DNA of 64,000 nucleotides from Fasciola hepatica (taxonomy: Eukaryota; Platyhelminthes; Trematoda; Plagiorchiida; Fasciolidae), in NCBI GenBank assembly GCA_948099385.1, contig CANUEZ040000183.1:7626001-7690000 (forward strand). Reading direction: 5' to 3'. The notes under the pieces were generated by a model. The model did not search any database and was not told the DNA's origin. It worked only from the letters and a program-made list of their open reading frames with translations. Made by a program: the position numbers and the translations under genes. Below are positions 11,171 through 22,013 of the stretch, in pieces (the stretch's first letter is position 1; the number at the start of each line of letters is the position of its first letter).

Positions 11171-14100
11171 GAAGGAAATAGGATGGTAGGGGGTCCAGTG
11201 AAAGATGAATAAATGCGGTATTCAAGGTGTCGTTATCCATATCGCAGTTTCTTGAAATGACCCGTTGTCCACATAGAAGACGGATTCCGTGTCAAAGAAA
11301 TTTGTTACTGATGGTACACAAGACCTGGTTGGTAAATGTATTCAGCCGTTGTATCCCGTGTTTAGTCAGTATGGAGTGTCATTTCACAGAGGCCTGGTCG
11401 TGTAATAAATAGGCATGTTCTTTTTGCCTTCGCAGAGATTTCAGTAATGGAGCAGTTATTCTGCTGTTGTTAACATATACAGCCTCTGCAGGACAACACA
11501 AATCAAATGCCTCACTCAGTGTCTTCGTAAATAGGTCAACCGGGCGAAAAGAGCGATCGTAAGAAAACCACGGAACAACAATGGAAAGGGATTTCTAAAG
11601 GGAGAAAAATTCCGCGGTGCCATTGAATAAATTCACACCAAAAAGTAAAGCAGCCGATCACGGGGCGCACCAAGTGCTTGTTCTTCACTCTCGTGCATAC
11701 GTAACTCCAGGGGTTTTAAATGTGCGCAGTGTTGCTTACCTCGAGCACACAGCTGAGGAAATTTCAGTCTGTTTTGCATTACTATGATAACCATGACGAT
11801 CATGAACATAATTATTATGGGCTAACTTATAAAAAAGATCAGCACTTGAGTGGACAGTACAAACCAAGGAAATCCAGTGTTTCTGTTCCAACCTTGCCAG
11901 TAATCAATTGCGATTGCGTAAGTCCACCGAATCCCAACCGGTCATTTAAGGACCCTCAGCGTCGACGAAAGTCAGTCACGCATGCTCTGACCTTTCAGCT
12001 TTTCTGGAGTTAGTTCCCTGGAGCTTGCTTCATCTAAAAGCTGCATGACAGTGCCCCCTCCTACATAGATTTGTAAATTAATTAAATGTCATCCACAGAG
12101 TGACTTATGTCTTGAGTTAAGTTCATCTAAATTATTGTCCTAAAATGAAATACTTTTTTCACCGTTCCTTTATTTCTCACCTAGTTTGTGCCATTACGCT
12201 GGGACCTCATCACACCTAGCGTAGAACCAACCATGTAGATTTCAGCCAGAAAAGTGGTATCTTGTGTAAAACGAGACGTTGTTGTTCCGCTTTGGTTTCT
12301 ATGGCATGGTATTCGCAATATTCGTGTACTGTCGTATCTTTCCATTCAGGCCACCGGAATGCATCTATGTATCTGGCAACGTATCCGTTTTACGTTCTTC
12401 GTTTTATTCCTTTTCTTCTGAGAGAAGGTTCTTTAGACATTTACCGGACAGATTCTGTTCCGAAAGGTTGGTTAATTTGTGCACAAAATAAATAAATATG
12501 CAACAAAATAGGTCGATAAAAGGGCTATTGTTACTGTTTTCTCAGAGTAATTTCCGGGTGGTGTTTTAAAAGTGGGCAATGGAGACCGTTCTAGCTGCTG
12601 AACACAATTCCTCAGTTTCAGATGTTAATACTGATCCCATTTACCGATCACAAGTATGCTGGTACGCACTCACGGCAAGGCAAATCGCCTACTACGAGAC
12701 TTTACACAACCACCAATCGTAGTGCGGATTACACGGAAGATAGGACAATTTAAAATTTGTCGGTAATAACTTTCGTAAAATTGGACAGTCTGTCAATAAC
12801 CCCATGGGAAAGTTGTGGGATCAATTTAAAGAAAAAGCACACTTAAACATAATATGCAGAGTTTGACTCAGGCCGTCCCGTGCACACATGAGACAGAACG
12901 ATCAATATGTCCCTCACTAGCAAAGGCGCGCACACAAGGCTGACCAAACTGTGAACCACAAAATTTGGTTCATGTAAGACCAATGCTCAACTGGCCAATG
13001 AAAAGCATAGAGGCACTCACTGTCCAACAGCTCCGTCTGGCTCGTTAGGAATTATCGGTTGTAGTGCGGATCCTCAGAGCCCCAAAAGGATTCCTGGGAC
13101 TCGTAGGTGAACGATTGTGACTCGAACACGTACTGAGCAAGCTAGCCGGGTTGACTTTCGGTCATGTGGTGTAAAATCATGCATCCCACCGCTTCAACCG
13201 GGAACTGCAGAGTGATTGTTTGCTCATTCATCGGGAGCTCAGACCGACTAACTCACTTGAGATGGCTGTCCACTGCGACTGCGAGCCCTCCTTCCTATTG
13301 ATATCAGCATAAATGCACAGTTACATGCATTTTCCTCATGCATTAAGTGAATACAAAAGTGTGAGTGCATGGCCCGGTGCATTGTCAGTAGTAGGTCTAG
13401 TTCCGTTCGCAGACAGCAAGCTATCGTTTGTCCAAAATCAATAGCAAAGCTGGAGCCATTGAAACGGATCGATGACCCAATCCGTTCGTGACTATCCGCA
13501 ACGAAACCATTCAGTCAGCCTCCAACAGTCATTCTCACCGAACCAAAAGGAATTACCAAATGGTAGGCTAAGAGCTGTTTTAACGGGACGGAACGGAACA
13601 AACCAATCGGGTTTGTAACTAAAAGAACCAATTTGAGGACGCTGTTGTGCAAAACGTTCTGGACAAATGTACTTCGTACACCCTTCATGACCGTGATCAC
13701 CTGCCATCCTAACTGTCTGTTTGCGTTAATAAAACGGAATGGTTGAGAAAAAGTGAAGATTTCTTACTAGAGCTACTGAAAAGAAACACAACAAGAAGTA
13801 ACATTTCTGACATTGTGCTAATTCAACACCATTATGACCCGATTTTGAGGTAAATATGTTAGTAGCCATATCCAGTATACATCAAAGCGCAGTTCCAAAT
13901 ACGAGGTTCTGTATTCGACTTCAAAACTACTAAGAAAAACAGCGCAGAAACTGTGACCTTCAGATAGCGCCGTCGATTTCGCCTACCTGAATGCAGTCCG
14001 TCCAGTTGGTCTTGTTCAGACAGATCGGTAGCAACCTCTTGCAAAATATTTCCTGACTGACTTACCCAGAAGCCCCATGAAGCAATAATTTACTCGATGT

Positions 14101-14360
14101 TACTAACCAGTTTTCCGGGAAAAAGTGAACACTAATCAATAAATGATAATCTTATAGCGACTGTAATAATCGGAAAGAGTTAACTCAACCTTCGAACTTC
14201 TTCCCGGAAGTGTAACTGCGATCGACCGTAGCAGCAGAGACTATGCAAGTTCTTTTTAAACTTTACGCTGAGTCGATACTCCATGATTCACAAGGTCAGT
14301 ACAGGCACCGGAACGCGTGGATTTCTCGCAAACGTTGTTCATCCACGTGCTCGTCGACAC
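11171..14360. other. Unassigned sequence
   Basis: No gene or known repeat recognised over about 3.2 kb. A minus-strand frame at 13492-13707 reads like protein for a short way but matches nothing I know. A short phrase, GTAGTGCGGAT, occurs at about 12719 and 13065 and could mark another low-copy repeat. Confidence 0.4.
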
Positions 14361-14465
14361 AGGCTCACGCCCAAAACCCACGCGCACACACGTGTGCACA
14401 CAGACTGGTGCATACATATACACACAACTACGCACTTACCGACACGAACATAGATACGCACAGTG
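14361..14465. repeat. CA-rich degenerate microsatellite
   Basis: An imperfect (CA)n region with interruptions (CACGCGCACACACG, CATATACACACAAC and similar). It gives spurious His- and Thr-rich frames on the plus strand. Confidence 0.7.
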
Positions 14466-16129
14466 AGATTCTCCCCATAATTGAGATACCGCCTACTGAT
14501 CAAACACAAAAATGTACAAACCTATACAACATTTTGTTCAATGGACCAATGCCAATTGCGAAGCCCGCACACACATGACGCTAACGAGATCTGTACGATG
14601 AGCGAGTGAATCCAGCCAGTTAAAATGCCCTACGGATCCATGCACCCTCACTGATTTGTCATTTAGTGAACGTTCCAGCTTGGTTGGAACCGGGTCCACG
14701 TGAAACTTATACTCACTGTGTTTGCCAGTTGATCTTCCTCAGTGTGGCTTGACGAAGCAGCTTCTGGTCCATTGCCTGGGTCTAACCAGAAATATTCGAG
14801 AGATTGCTTTAAAGTGATATATTCGCTTGCTTATATAGGTAGACATGATCGTGGTTCAATTTTGTGGGCATTATCACTGGTGATGGTGGTCTTGGTCTTC
14901 CTTTATATGCAATTGATTATATCCAGCTACTTCTTGACGCAACTCCGAATGGTGTTCAAACTTGGGTATCGTGGATGAATAGTTTTGATAAATCCGGTAC
15001 AATATATGACTGAAACGTGATTGACTGGTTAGGGACCAATCAAAACACAACAAGATGGGTAATATTGATCTATCGATTGCATGCCAACTGAAAAAAAGTC
15101 GTAGCAAACAAGGTGATACGAAAGCAAGGTTTATTAGCCGGTTATGTAAGTGCCTGTAATAAGTTCGTAATACAAAAAGATTCGAATTCAGTTTAGTTTG
15201 AACACCCATGCACCGGCGGTGGCGGTTCTAAAGTATTTCCCCCTGGTTAAAAAGCCAAACCACCCTATTTCGAGGGCCTTGTGCCGTAGTTCAGGAGTAT
15301 TGGGACACTTTTACCTAGCGTAACAGAGACAGTAAACTGCAGGTGTAGGAAATATTTATGTGGATAAGTAAATATGAAATTGGATCTGCTGAATGTGTTT
15401 TGTTACCATGAACGAATATTTAATGACAAAATTCAAGTAGTAAAATAAGTCTATGCATCTGATGGACTTTCCTTCGTTCTCTCTCAATAATATATTTACT
15501 AAACTTTTATAGCAGTTGTGTGCTTTTTTGGGGCAAGGTGGAAAAACGGACTATCAGAGGAGATGAAAAGAAACGAATGGTTACTGGCCAAATGAGCTTC
15601 CAATGCCCGCGGACGCGTAGCAGCACTGCCAAAAGTAAATAAACACCACCTCAAAACTGGTCTGTTTATGATTCCAACTGCCTGTTTGAAATGTTGTTGG
15701 TAATTCATTGACGAAATCCGTAACTTAGTATCCTCAGGGTAAAAATTCAGCTCATGATGTTCAAGGTATGCATTTTTGCTTGATTGTAATTTTACAGATA
15801 GTTCTAAAGATCCAGAGCACTAGACAGTGTTTCGTCACTGTAAATTTGCAACACAAAGCTTCCATACATCTGCACAAGGGTTGCGTACTGGAGTGACATC
15901 AACCGTGTTGAGATCACTGGTTTGGATTGTTAGACTTTCGTAATACAGCCATGGCTGTCAACAAGGGTGGTACTCATTGTTATCCCGGAACTTTCACACT
16001 CAAAGTTTGTATTCATTCGAGCGGGAGTTATCGAAGGATTTTTATTCACAATGTTTTTTCAAACTACTCTCCAAGTGGTTCACAATAAAAAGGATTAGAC
16101 CTTAGTATTTGAAATTATAATACAAATGG
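14466..16129. other. Mostly unassigned; possible LINE tail fragment
   Basis: A minus-strand frame at 14874-15209 includes LFVLRTYYRHLHNRLI...SPCLLRLFF, which loosely resembles the C-terminal region of LINE reverse transcriptases (LRRxxxxxxxPxxLLLYCSP). The match is too weak for a firm call. Nothing else is recognised. Confidence 0.25.
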
Positions 16130-16890
16130 AGTTTGCGAAGATGGTGCACGTCAAAACCAGTCTGTCGATCCTCCTTTTGAGAAGAGAAAGACGGTAGGTG
16201 GGTGGAGTGACAAAGAGAGGATTAATGTTGCATAACTTGGCAGCCCGGAAGAATAAAAGGTATTCAAGGTCAGAGATCTGATAAGGATGACTGGCTATCT
16301 ATTATTGGGACCGGCATTGCAAATTACAGATTATAGGAGCAACCAAGACAAACTCGGAGAAACGTGTGAAAAATGAAATCGACAGATTAGGAGCAAAGAA
16401 AAGAATGGTTGGCAGTGGACAAACGAATCGACGTTGAATATTAAAAGTCTGGAGCGTAATAGGAAACCAACCTTGAGCGCAGCACCAGAAGCGAGTAAAC
16501 GTATATGTGGAGATCAAAAAGGAGAACAGATTATCGAAAAATTCAGTAGAGAGATCGAGCCGACGGACTGAAGGAGGTCCGAATCGAAATTCAAGTTTGG
16601 GGGACGGGAGGGGGGGGGAGGGGAGGAATGGTGTTGGAGACAGGCCGACAGAACAAATATTCTATGGGCATTGAAGATAAAACGATTTTCAGAGTCCCAG
16701 GGTCAGAACTGAGCGCTGTAACAAGAACAATACGAACACCATCGATTTTGATTGTGGCATGGCGGGAGGTGGAATATGAAAGGAAGTATTCTAGAGTGGG
16801 ATCATGGTCAAAAGCTCAGATACGGGTGGAAGTGGTGGATAAGAGATCGTCAACGAGAAACGGAAAGTGAACGAGTGAAATTAAAGATAA
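16130..16890 (-). other. Purine-rich stretch, possible LINE relic
   Basis: The plus strand is strongly A/G-rich, including a run of G and A at 16597-16626. This is the same asymmetry seen over the LINE relics at 10.3-11.2 and 54.9-57.3 kb. On the minus strand, ATIKIDGVRI at about 16740 resembles the SITIDGxxIP block upstream of the LGV motif. Assignment is tentative. Confidence 0.25.
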
Positions 16891-17020
16891 GGTAATGACA
16901 ATCTCAAAACGACTTCGCTGTATCTGCACGATTTGACTGTCATGGTCCGGCTGATTGGTTGGATACTGGAAGTGAGGCTGCAAAGCACTGGACCGCGCAT
17001 GGAGGCATTCTAATCACTGC
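16891..17020 (+). repeat. Dispersed repeat family B, copy with tRNA-like part
   Basis: Contains CTGTATCTGCACGATTTGAC, then GGCTGATTGGTTGGATACTG, then GCACTGGACCGCGCATGGAGG and TAATCACTGC. The last part resembles a tRNA-derived SINE head (AGCACTGGACC near the anticodon arm, and a degenerate B box ending AATCAC). Shared blocks occur at 34.6-35.0 kb and, more weakly, at 28.96, 29.64 and 40.76 kb. Confidence 0.5.
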
Positions 17021-17094
17021 AACATTCCTGCTCCAGAAGTTTCTCATCGATTTGGCTTGCCTGACGTACAAACCTTCGAAATGGAACTGTAGGG

Positions 17095-18325
17095 TGTAGT
17101 TGCGTTTCGTTGACTATTTTGTCTTCTTCATTTGGAGCAGCAGGATCATCATTCTTGGTCACTGTTTTTACTGTCTATTCAGGTGCTTCTCTGAAGTGAA
17201 GCTGACCAAGGTAGCGCCGGTGTACAGTTGCTTCTTTAAGATCCGTGATCTCGAAAATGGTTTGATCAAGTTGCTTTGTAATGATCCTATTTGCTGCTCG
17301 AAGATCGTTTCCCCGGAAGTATGTCACGTCGCTCAAATCTAAGCATTTTCATGATGATCCGAGACTTCTGGATTTGAACAACATGACTGGAGTTTCTTTA
17401 GTTTTGAATGCACTGCTTTCCAATATTGGAACAGGAAACTGTCCAGAAACGTCTCCAATTCTGGCAACGTTTTTGGTTGGCTGTGGCGAGGGCCCTCTTT
17501 ACAGTATGAACCAGGTTTTTCCCAGTACCTTCAGAACATGAGTGGTGAGGTACCGTTCGAATATGTCGACAGCCAATACTATCTAACCAACATCCCAACT
17601 AAGATACACACAAGTGGGGACCGTTGCTGGCGACGAGCATATGTGGGATATCTTCCCGGTTGAAGCTTTTCCTCAAAGCCTGGATGAGAAACTCCGCGGT
17701 TTGCATTGATATTAAAAATAATTCAGGCCATTTCGAGTATGAACCTATCAATAAGAGATCATGGTATCTGTTCAGGAACAGGCAAAAAAATTCGGTGTGA
17801 ATGCGTTGCCACGGAATGTAGCTGTCGGATCACGAGTTCCAGTTACTTGGTTTTGACTTCACTTTGTGTAGGCAAGCATCATAGTTCTTAGCTGTTGTAT
17901 AAATGTCCGTATCCAGCTCAGGCCACCAACACCTCTGACCAGCCAAAGACTTTATCTTCTCCACCCCGAGGTGACCTTTATGCAGATCTTCTAGAACCGT
18001 CTGCGCCGAGCATGAGGTATGACCAATCGGTCGCAACGACATAGTACTCAGTCAGGTTGTACTTATAGTTCTTCTCTATTCAGGTAAAAACTGGGGATAC
18101 TTTCGTTTCACCTCCGATTGCCAATAGATCGAGATGACTCAAAGACACTAAAGTCTTCCTATTAGAACAGATCGAAACGCTTGTTACCTCGGCGACTCTA
18201 TTTCGGCTATTGGTTTGAACCGATCGAGATCCACCTGGTACCCCTTGGCGCTCACAAAAAAAACCCACCGAATTCCAAATCCGCCACCCTGAACTTGCAT
18301 TCTGAACGCTTGATCAGCACATCCT
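17095..18325 (-). pseudogene. Ty3/Gypsy pol relic: RT end and full-length integrase
   Basis: Right to left: the end of the reverse transcriptase (SECKFRVADLEF, then KGYQ/DLDRF-like wording, 18325-18200). After a short gap comes the integrase zinc region (VLEDLHKGHLGVEKIKSLAG, CWWPELDTDI, NYDACLHK, 18040-17840), where the first Cys of the CxxC pair reads Tyr. The catalytic core follows (WQRIH, YSKWPEL, TAEFLIQALRKSFNRE, NGPHLC, CWLDSIGCRH, NLVHTVKRALATANQ, 17830-17400). The C-terminal part ends HRRYLGQLHF near 17200. RNase H, normally 120-150 residues between RT and integrase, is essentially absent: only about 150 bases separate them. Frameshifts and stops occur throughout. The integrase resembles CsRn1/Boudicca-type trematode elements. 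Confidence 0.8.
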
Positions 18326-20224
18326 TGACAGCAAACTTCGCTGGACCGGAACTGGTGATTGCTTTTGCTTTTCTTCGGCAGTTACCTCCGCCTTCGGAAA
18401 AGGTCGATTATCAACTTCAGCGTTCAACTGTTATTCTCGTCTTGTCTATTCTTTACAAGCTTATGCCGGGTACACTTTATCTTTTTGTACGTGGTTGACC
18501 CTGTAGATCTGTGTTTCTAAAATATTTCCTTGATATGATGCATTTCGAATTTGGCCATTTATCATTTTAAGGCTCTAAAATGGGGCCTGTTATTGCACCA
18601 TGGGAAGGTGGAGTACTTTTTCAAGTAACAAAGGTTTTGTGGAAACAAAAATAAAACCCAAAGTAGCCGAAATCAACGCAAGTCCAAGTAGTGATACAGT
18701 GCGCGTTGCACGTTGACAATTTCAGCTGCCATCCGGGAATGCGATGAGGCGAGTGTATTTGTTCCATGTAGACATGATTATTACGTTACCATGTAAGTAA
18801 CATGTTTGGGCGAATTGACCTGATTTGTACGTGTACATGTGTGATTAGGTCTAACATATCTAATAGGCACGTATTGACAGACCGGAATGAAATATCGCGT
18901 GCTGTTCTCTTGTCTGCACGCTATGCTGTTTCAGTCAGAACATTGTGCAACACCCGTGATTTAAACAAACAACAAACTGATAAGGAGAATCGTCTGTGTA
19001 CACTACCATCTGGCTGCCAAACAACGGATAATTACTCTTTATTTAACTTTTATTCATCATTTCAAGTTCCGGTATCCGGGATTGTGGCTGATGAAAGTGG
19101 CAGCTGAAACAGAACATATAAAATGAATTGATGAACAGCATCCGTGGCATTCAGATGGATGGGATGTTGTCAACACACAAACCATATTCCACACATCTGT
19201 AACCCGTGTACACCGATTATACAAAGATTCTCTGGTGGATCAATAGACAGTATTTTGTTGATTTGAACGCATCCAGTGTTCAGTGTGCACCTTGTAAACC
19301 AACGAGGATAGAGCTCGACCTACTGGACACAACCCAAATCGCTTAAGTTGATCTTCTTGATACGACCAGATCGCATCTTGAATAGCTAGTAAATTGCTTG
19401 CCGGTGGTACCACATATGGTGATTCAAAATTAAGTGTGTGCACGTGTACTGTAAATTTACCGTACTAGGGACGTGAGCAAACAATCCTTCTAATCACGAA
19501 ATCCAGTAATCAGTGGTTCCGCACTCATTCCACGGAACGCATTCAAGAAGACACCGAAGTCAAGTCAGAGATCTGAGAACTGAGCCGGCTGGGACGGTAC
19601 CAGTACGTGGCAACATGCACCAGAACCTGAGAAATATGAATGAAAGTGAAGCGTGAGATCATGCAGCCGCGTTGGCGGTTAATCCAACCGCAGTATGACA
19701 AATAAAACGCAGTGATAAAACGCAGTGATTCCGGTTGTCACGGTTCCGACCACAAGTTATTTCACTATGAATGATATTTGGGTTTTGGTCTACAGACGTC
19801 ACAGTCCCCACAATCCGAACTCGTAAGGGGGCCCGCAGAAATTCCAGAATGGAGTTACTGTCACTTTAGATGGTGCTTCTTAGGTTTTAGGCGTTCTAAA
19901 TGAAAGATTTACAGGTTGGAAATCATTAGGAGATAGTGAAAAGAATCAACTGAACTTTTCTTCTGGCCTCTATTACGCAATCTGCACTCCACCATCTACG
20001 GCATTTATTCGTAATGTAACTATTCTGTAAGATCTGAAAAAAGAAAAAAGAACTCTTTATATGCATCTTTGAGGACATACGTGGGGTTATTCGGTAGCCA
20101 TCACACGCGACATACGCCGAGCAGCTCCAACAAGTCAGAATCGCCATGAACAGGTACAATGCAACAGAGTAGATTACATTCCATCAGAAATGAAGATTAT
20201 GTAGGATTTAGCGTACCTGAAGAG
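18326..20224. other. Unassigned sequence
   Basis: No recognised gene. A perfect 13-base direct repeat (AAAACGCAGTGAT, two copies in tandem) lies at about 19697-19723. The region just right of 18325 might hold more of the Gypsy reverse transcriptase, but I could not read it. Confidence 0.4.
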
Positions 20225-21060
20225 ATTCAAAACTTTTGGACCAAAGGGGTTGTGTCCTCCCGTTTTTCAAGAAAGTAGATGAAGCTCTAATTCCGAAGTT
20301 AACTAAACTCCTCTGGGTTATTTGGCTCAGAGTGCAGATTACGAAGAAACGGATGAATCGGTAATTGCGCTGATTTGTATGAAAGGCTACGGCTCCGTAT
20401 GTAAAAACTACAAAAGAACTAGCCTGCTAAGCATCGCATGCAGAATGCTTGTCGGGATTATACTTCACCGGTTATGCAGCTCCCGTGAAAGGTGTACGCG
20501 TAAGAATTAGGCCGGATTAAGACACGATAGGGGTTGTATCGACCACATTTTTACTCACCGACAAATTTTAGAGCACAGACTCACAACTGCTGTCTTCCTT
20601 CATCCGAAAGTAGCATTCAACTCGGTCGACCGTGAACTTCTCTTGCACAGCCTCATTTCACAGTGCTTGTAAGCAAACATCTAAAGCCGAGTTCATGCTT
20701 ACGGCGATCTTTCACCCCAGTTAATCACGGGAAGTGGTGTTCGTCAGGATTGTCTTCTTTCGCTCCTCCTCTTCGATTTCGTAGTTGAATTGATTCTTGA
20801 GATAGTCCTATCCTCGTGTGAGAATAGCTGCGTCGGTCTTTTCTCAGGCAGTAAACTGTCTGACTTGGAATACGTGGACGATGTGGTTATCCTGGATGAA
20901 GATCCAGGTATGTGGCAAGTTTTTCAAGATTACCTAAACAACAGAGTATCAATGTTTTGGCTGCATTTTGCATTATCGAAGTGTGAAATGCTGCTGTAGA
21001 AAGGGCATGACACTGCATCAAAATTTGTCTTGACAGGAAAAACCATACCGTTCCCAATAC
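20225..21060 (+). pseudogene. RTE-like LINE reverse transcriptase relic
   Basis: Non-LTR reverse transcriptase of the RTE type. In order: VLPFFKKVDEAL (about 20260), then after roughly 90 unrelated bases NYKRTSLLSIACRMLVGIIL, HRLCSSRERC, AGLRHDRGCIDHIFT, RQILEHRL, VAFNSVDRELL, HAYGDLSPQLITGSGVRQ, ELILEIVLSS and LEYVDDVVILDEDP. The catalytic loop YVDD (20871-20882) is intact, unusual for this window. SMFWLHFALSKCEMLL follows. Several stops and at least three frameshifts break the frame, so it is not functional. The endonuclease part was not found. The sequence stops near LTGKT at about 21050, where a family A repeat begins. The RTE assignment rests on the GSGVRQGCPLSP and EYADDIVLL-type wording familiar from flatworm elements. 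Confidence 0.82.
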
Positions 21061-21200
21061 TTCGACTGATAGAACTTACTAAAGTCACCCCAAACCAGAG
21101 CTACGCAAAATGAAATAGCAAGAAGTCAGAGGCTGCGGAGTTAATTCTATTGCAGACTTGACTAATTATCAAACGATAAAAATAACTTACCTCAAATTGT
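21047..21200 (+). repeat. Dispersed repeat family A, copy 2 (left half)
   Basis: Begins with CCGTTCCCAATACTTCGACT and contains AGAGCTACGCAAAATGAAAT, AGCAAGAAG and GAGGCTGCGGAG, the left blocks of the family. It directly abuts the RTE relic, and the right half is missing. Confidence 0.65.
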
Positions 21201-21455
21201 GGGCACCACAGAATCAAGGCATTAGAAGGCCCAGTCAACGATGAACAGGAAACGCTCGAGACGGCGATGCAGCAGCGATTTAGGTGATTCACAAAGAAAT
21301 TCGTTCTTTACGGGAAGCTTCTTGACCAATCAACGGTTACCTGAGGGAACACCCACAGGTGTGATGGAAAACAAACAGAATAACTATGGCTATGAGAAAA
21401 AGTGGCGTAATCATGACGGGATGGCCTAGTTCAGACATTCACGCTGGCTTATCAA

Positions 21456-21505
21456 AGAGAGAGGGAGAGAGAGAGTAAGCGTGCGAAAGAGAGAGTGAGG
21501 GAGAA
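21456..21505. repeat. GA-rich simple repeat
   Basis: An AGAGAGAGGGAGAGAGAGAG tract and neighbouring GA-rich bases. A short G run follows at about 21819-21827. Confidence 0.8.
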
Positions 21506-21850
21506 TTAACCCTAATTAGGGGATCCTAGTCAAGTAATACAGGCATTCACGACCTAATAACAGAACGGGTAGCGGATACCAGTGGGCCAGTGCAGTGGAA
21601 GAGAAAGTTTGCGCAAGAGATAAAATATGTTAGGAATCACAGTTCGATACGAACATATAGGTAAGCAAATGGACTTCATACAGAGACGGGTAAGGTCAGT
21701 CAACTCTTGTCACAGAATGAAGACTAAGGTTGTGATGCAGTGTGAACAAACGATTATTACTCTGACGTGGAGGGAAAGGGGTGAGGGTTGGCGTGGGAAC
21801 TAAAAGCCTAAGCTTATGGGGGGGGGGAACGATAAAAAATTGTGATGGGG

Positions 21851-22013
21851 GTGTGATTCAGCAGCTGTCACACGTGATACGGCCGGGTACAGCTTCGTAA
21901 CCACGTACACGGATGAGCCTCAACCAATCGGGATCGCCGCAGACGATTCCGACAAAAGCTTCCTTGTTACTTCCGTTCGCGTAGTTCTGGGTGGGGGCAA
22001 TTTCAATACGGAA
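21851..22013 (-). repeat. Family A internal-deletion copy, inverted
   Basis: Read on the minus strand it has a left end (CCGTATTG, CACCCAGAACTACGCGAA) joined closely to the right half (GGAAGCTTTTGTCGG, GCGATCCCGATTGGTTGAGG, AAGCTGTACCCGGCCGTATC, ACGTGTGACAGCTGCTGAAT). The middle block with GGCTGCAGAATAG is missing. It is about 163 bases long, against about 300 for complete copies, and lies about 650 bases from an oppositely oriented left half. Confidence 0.7.
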
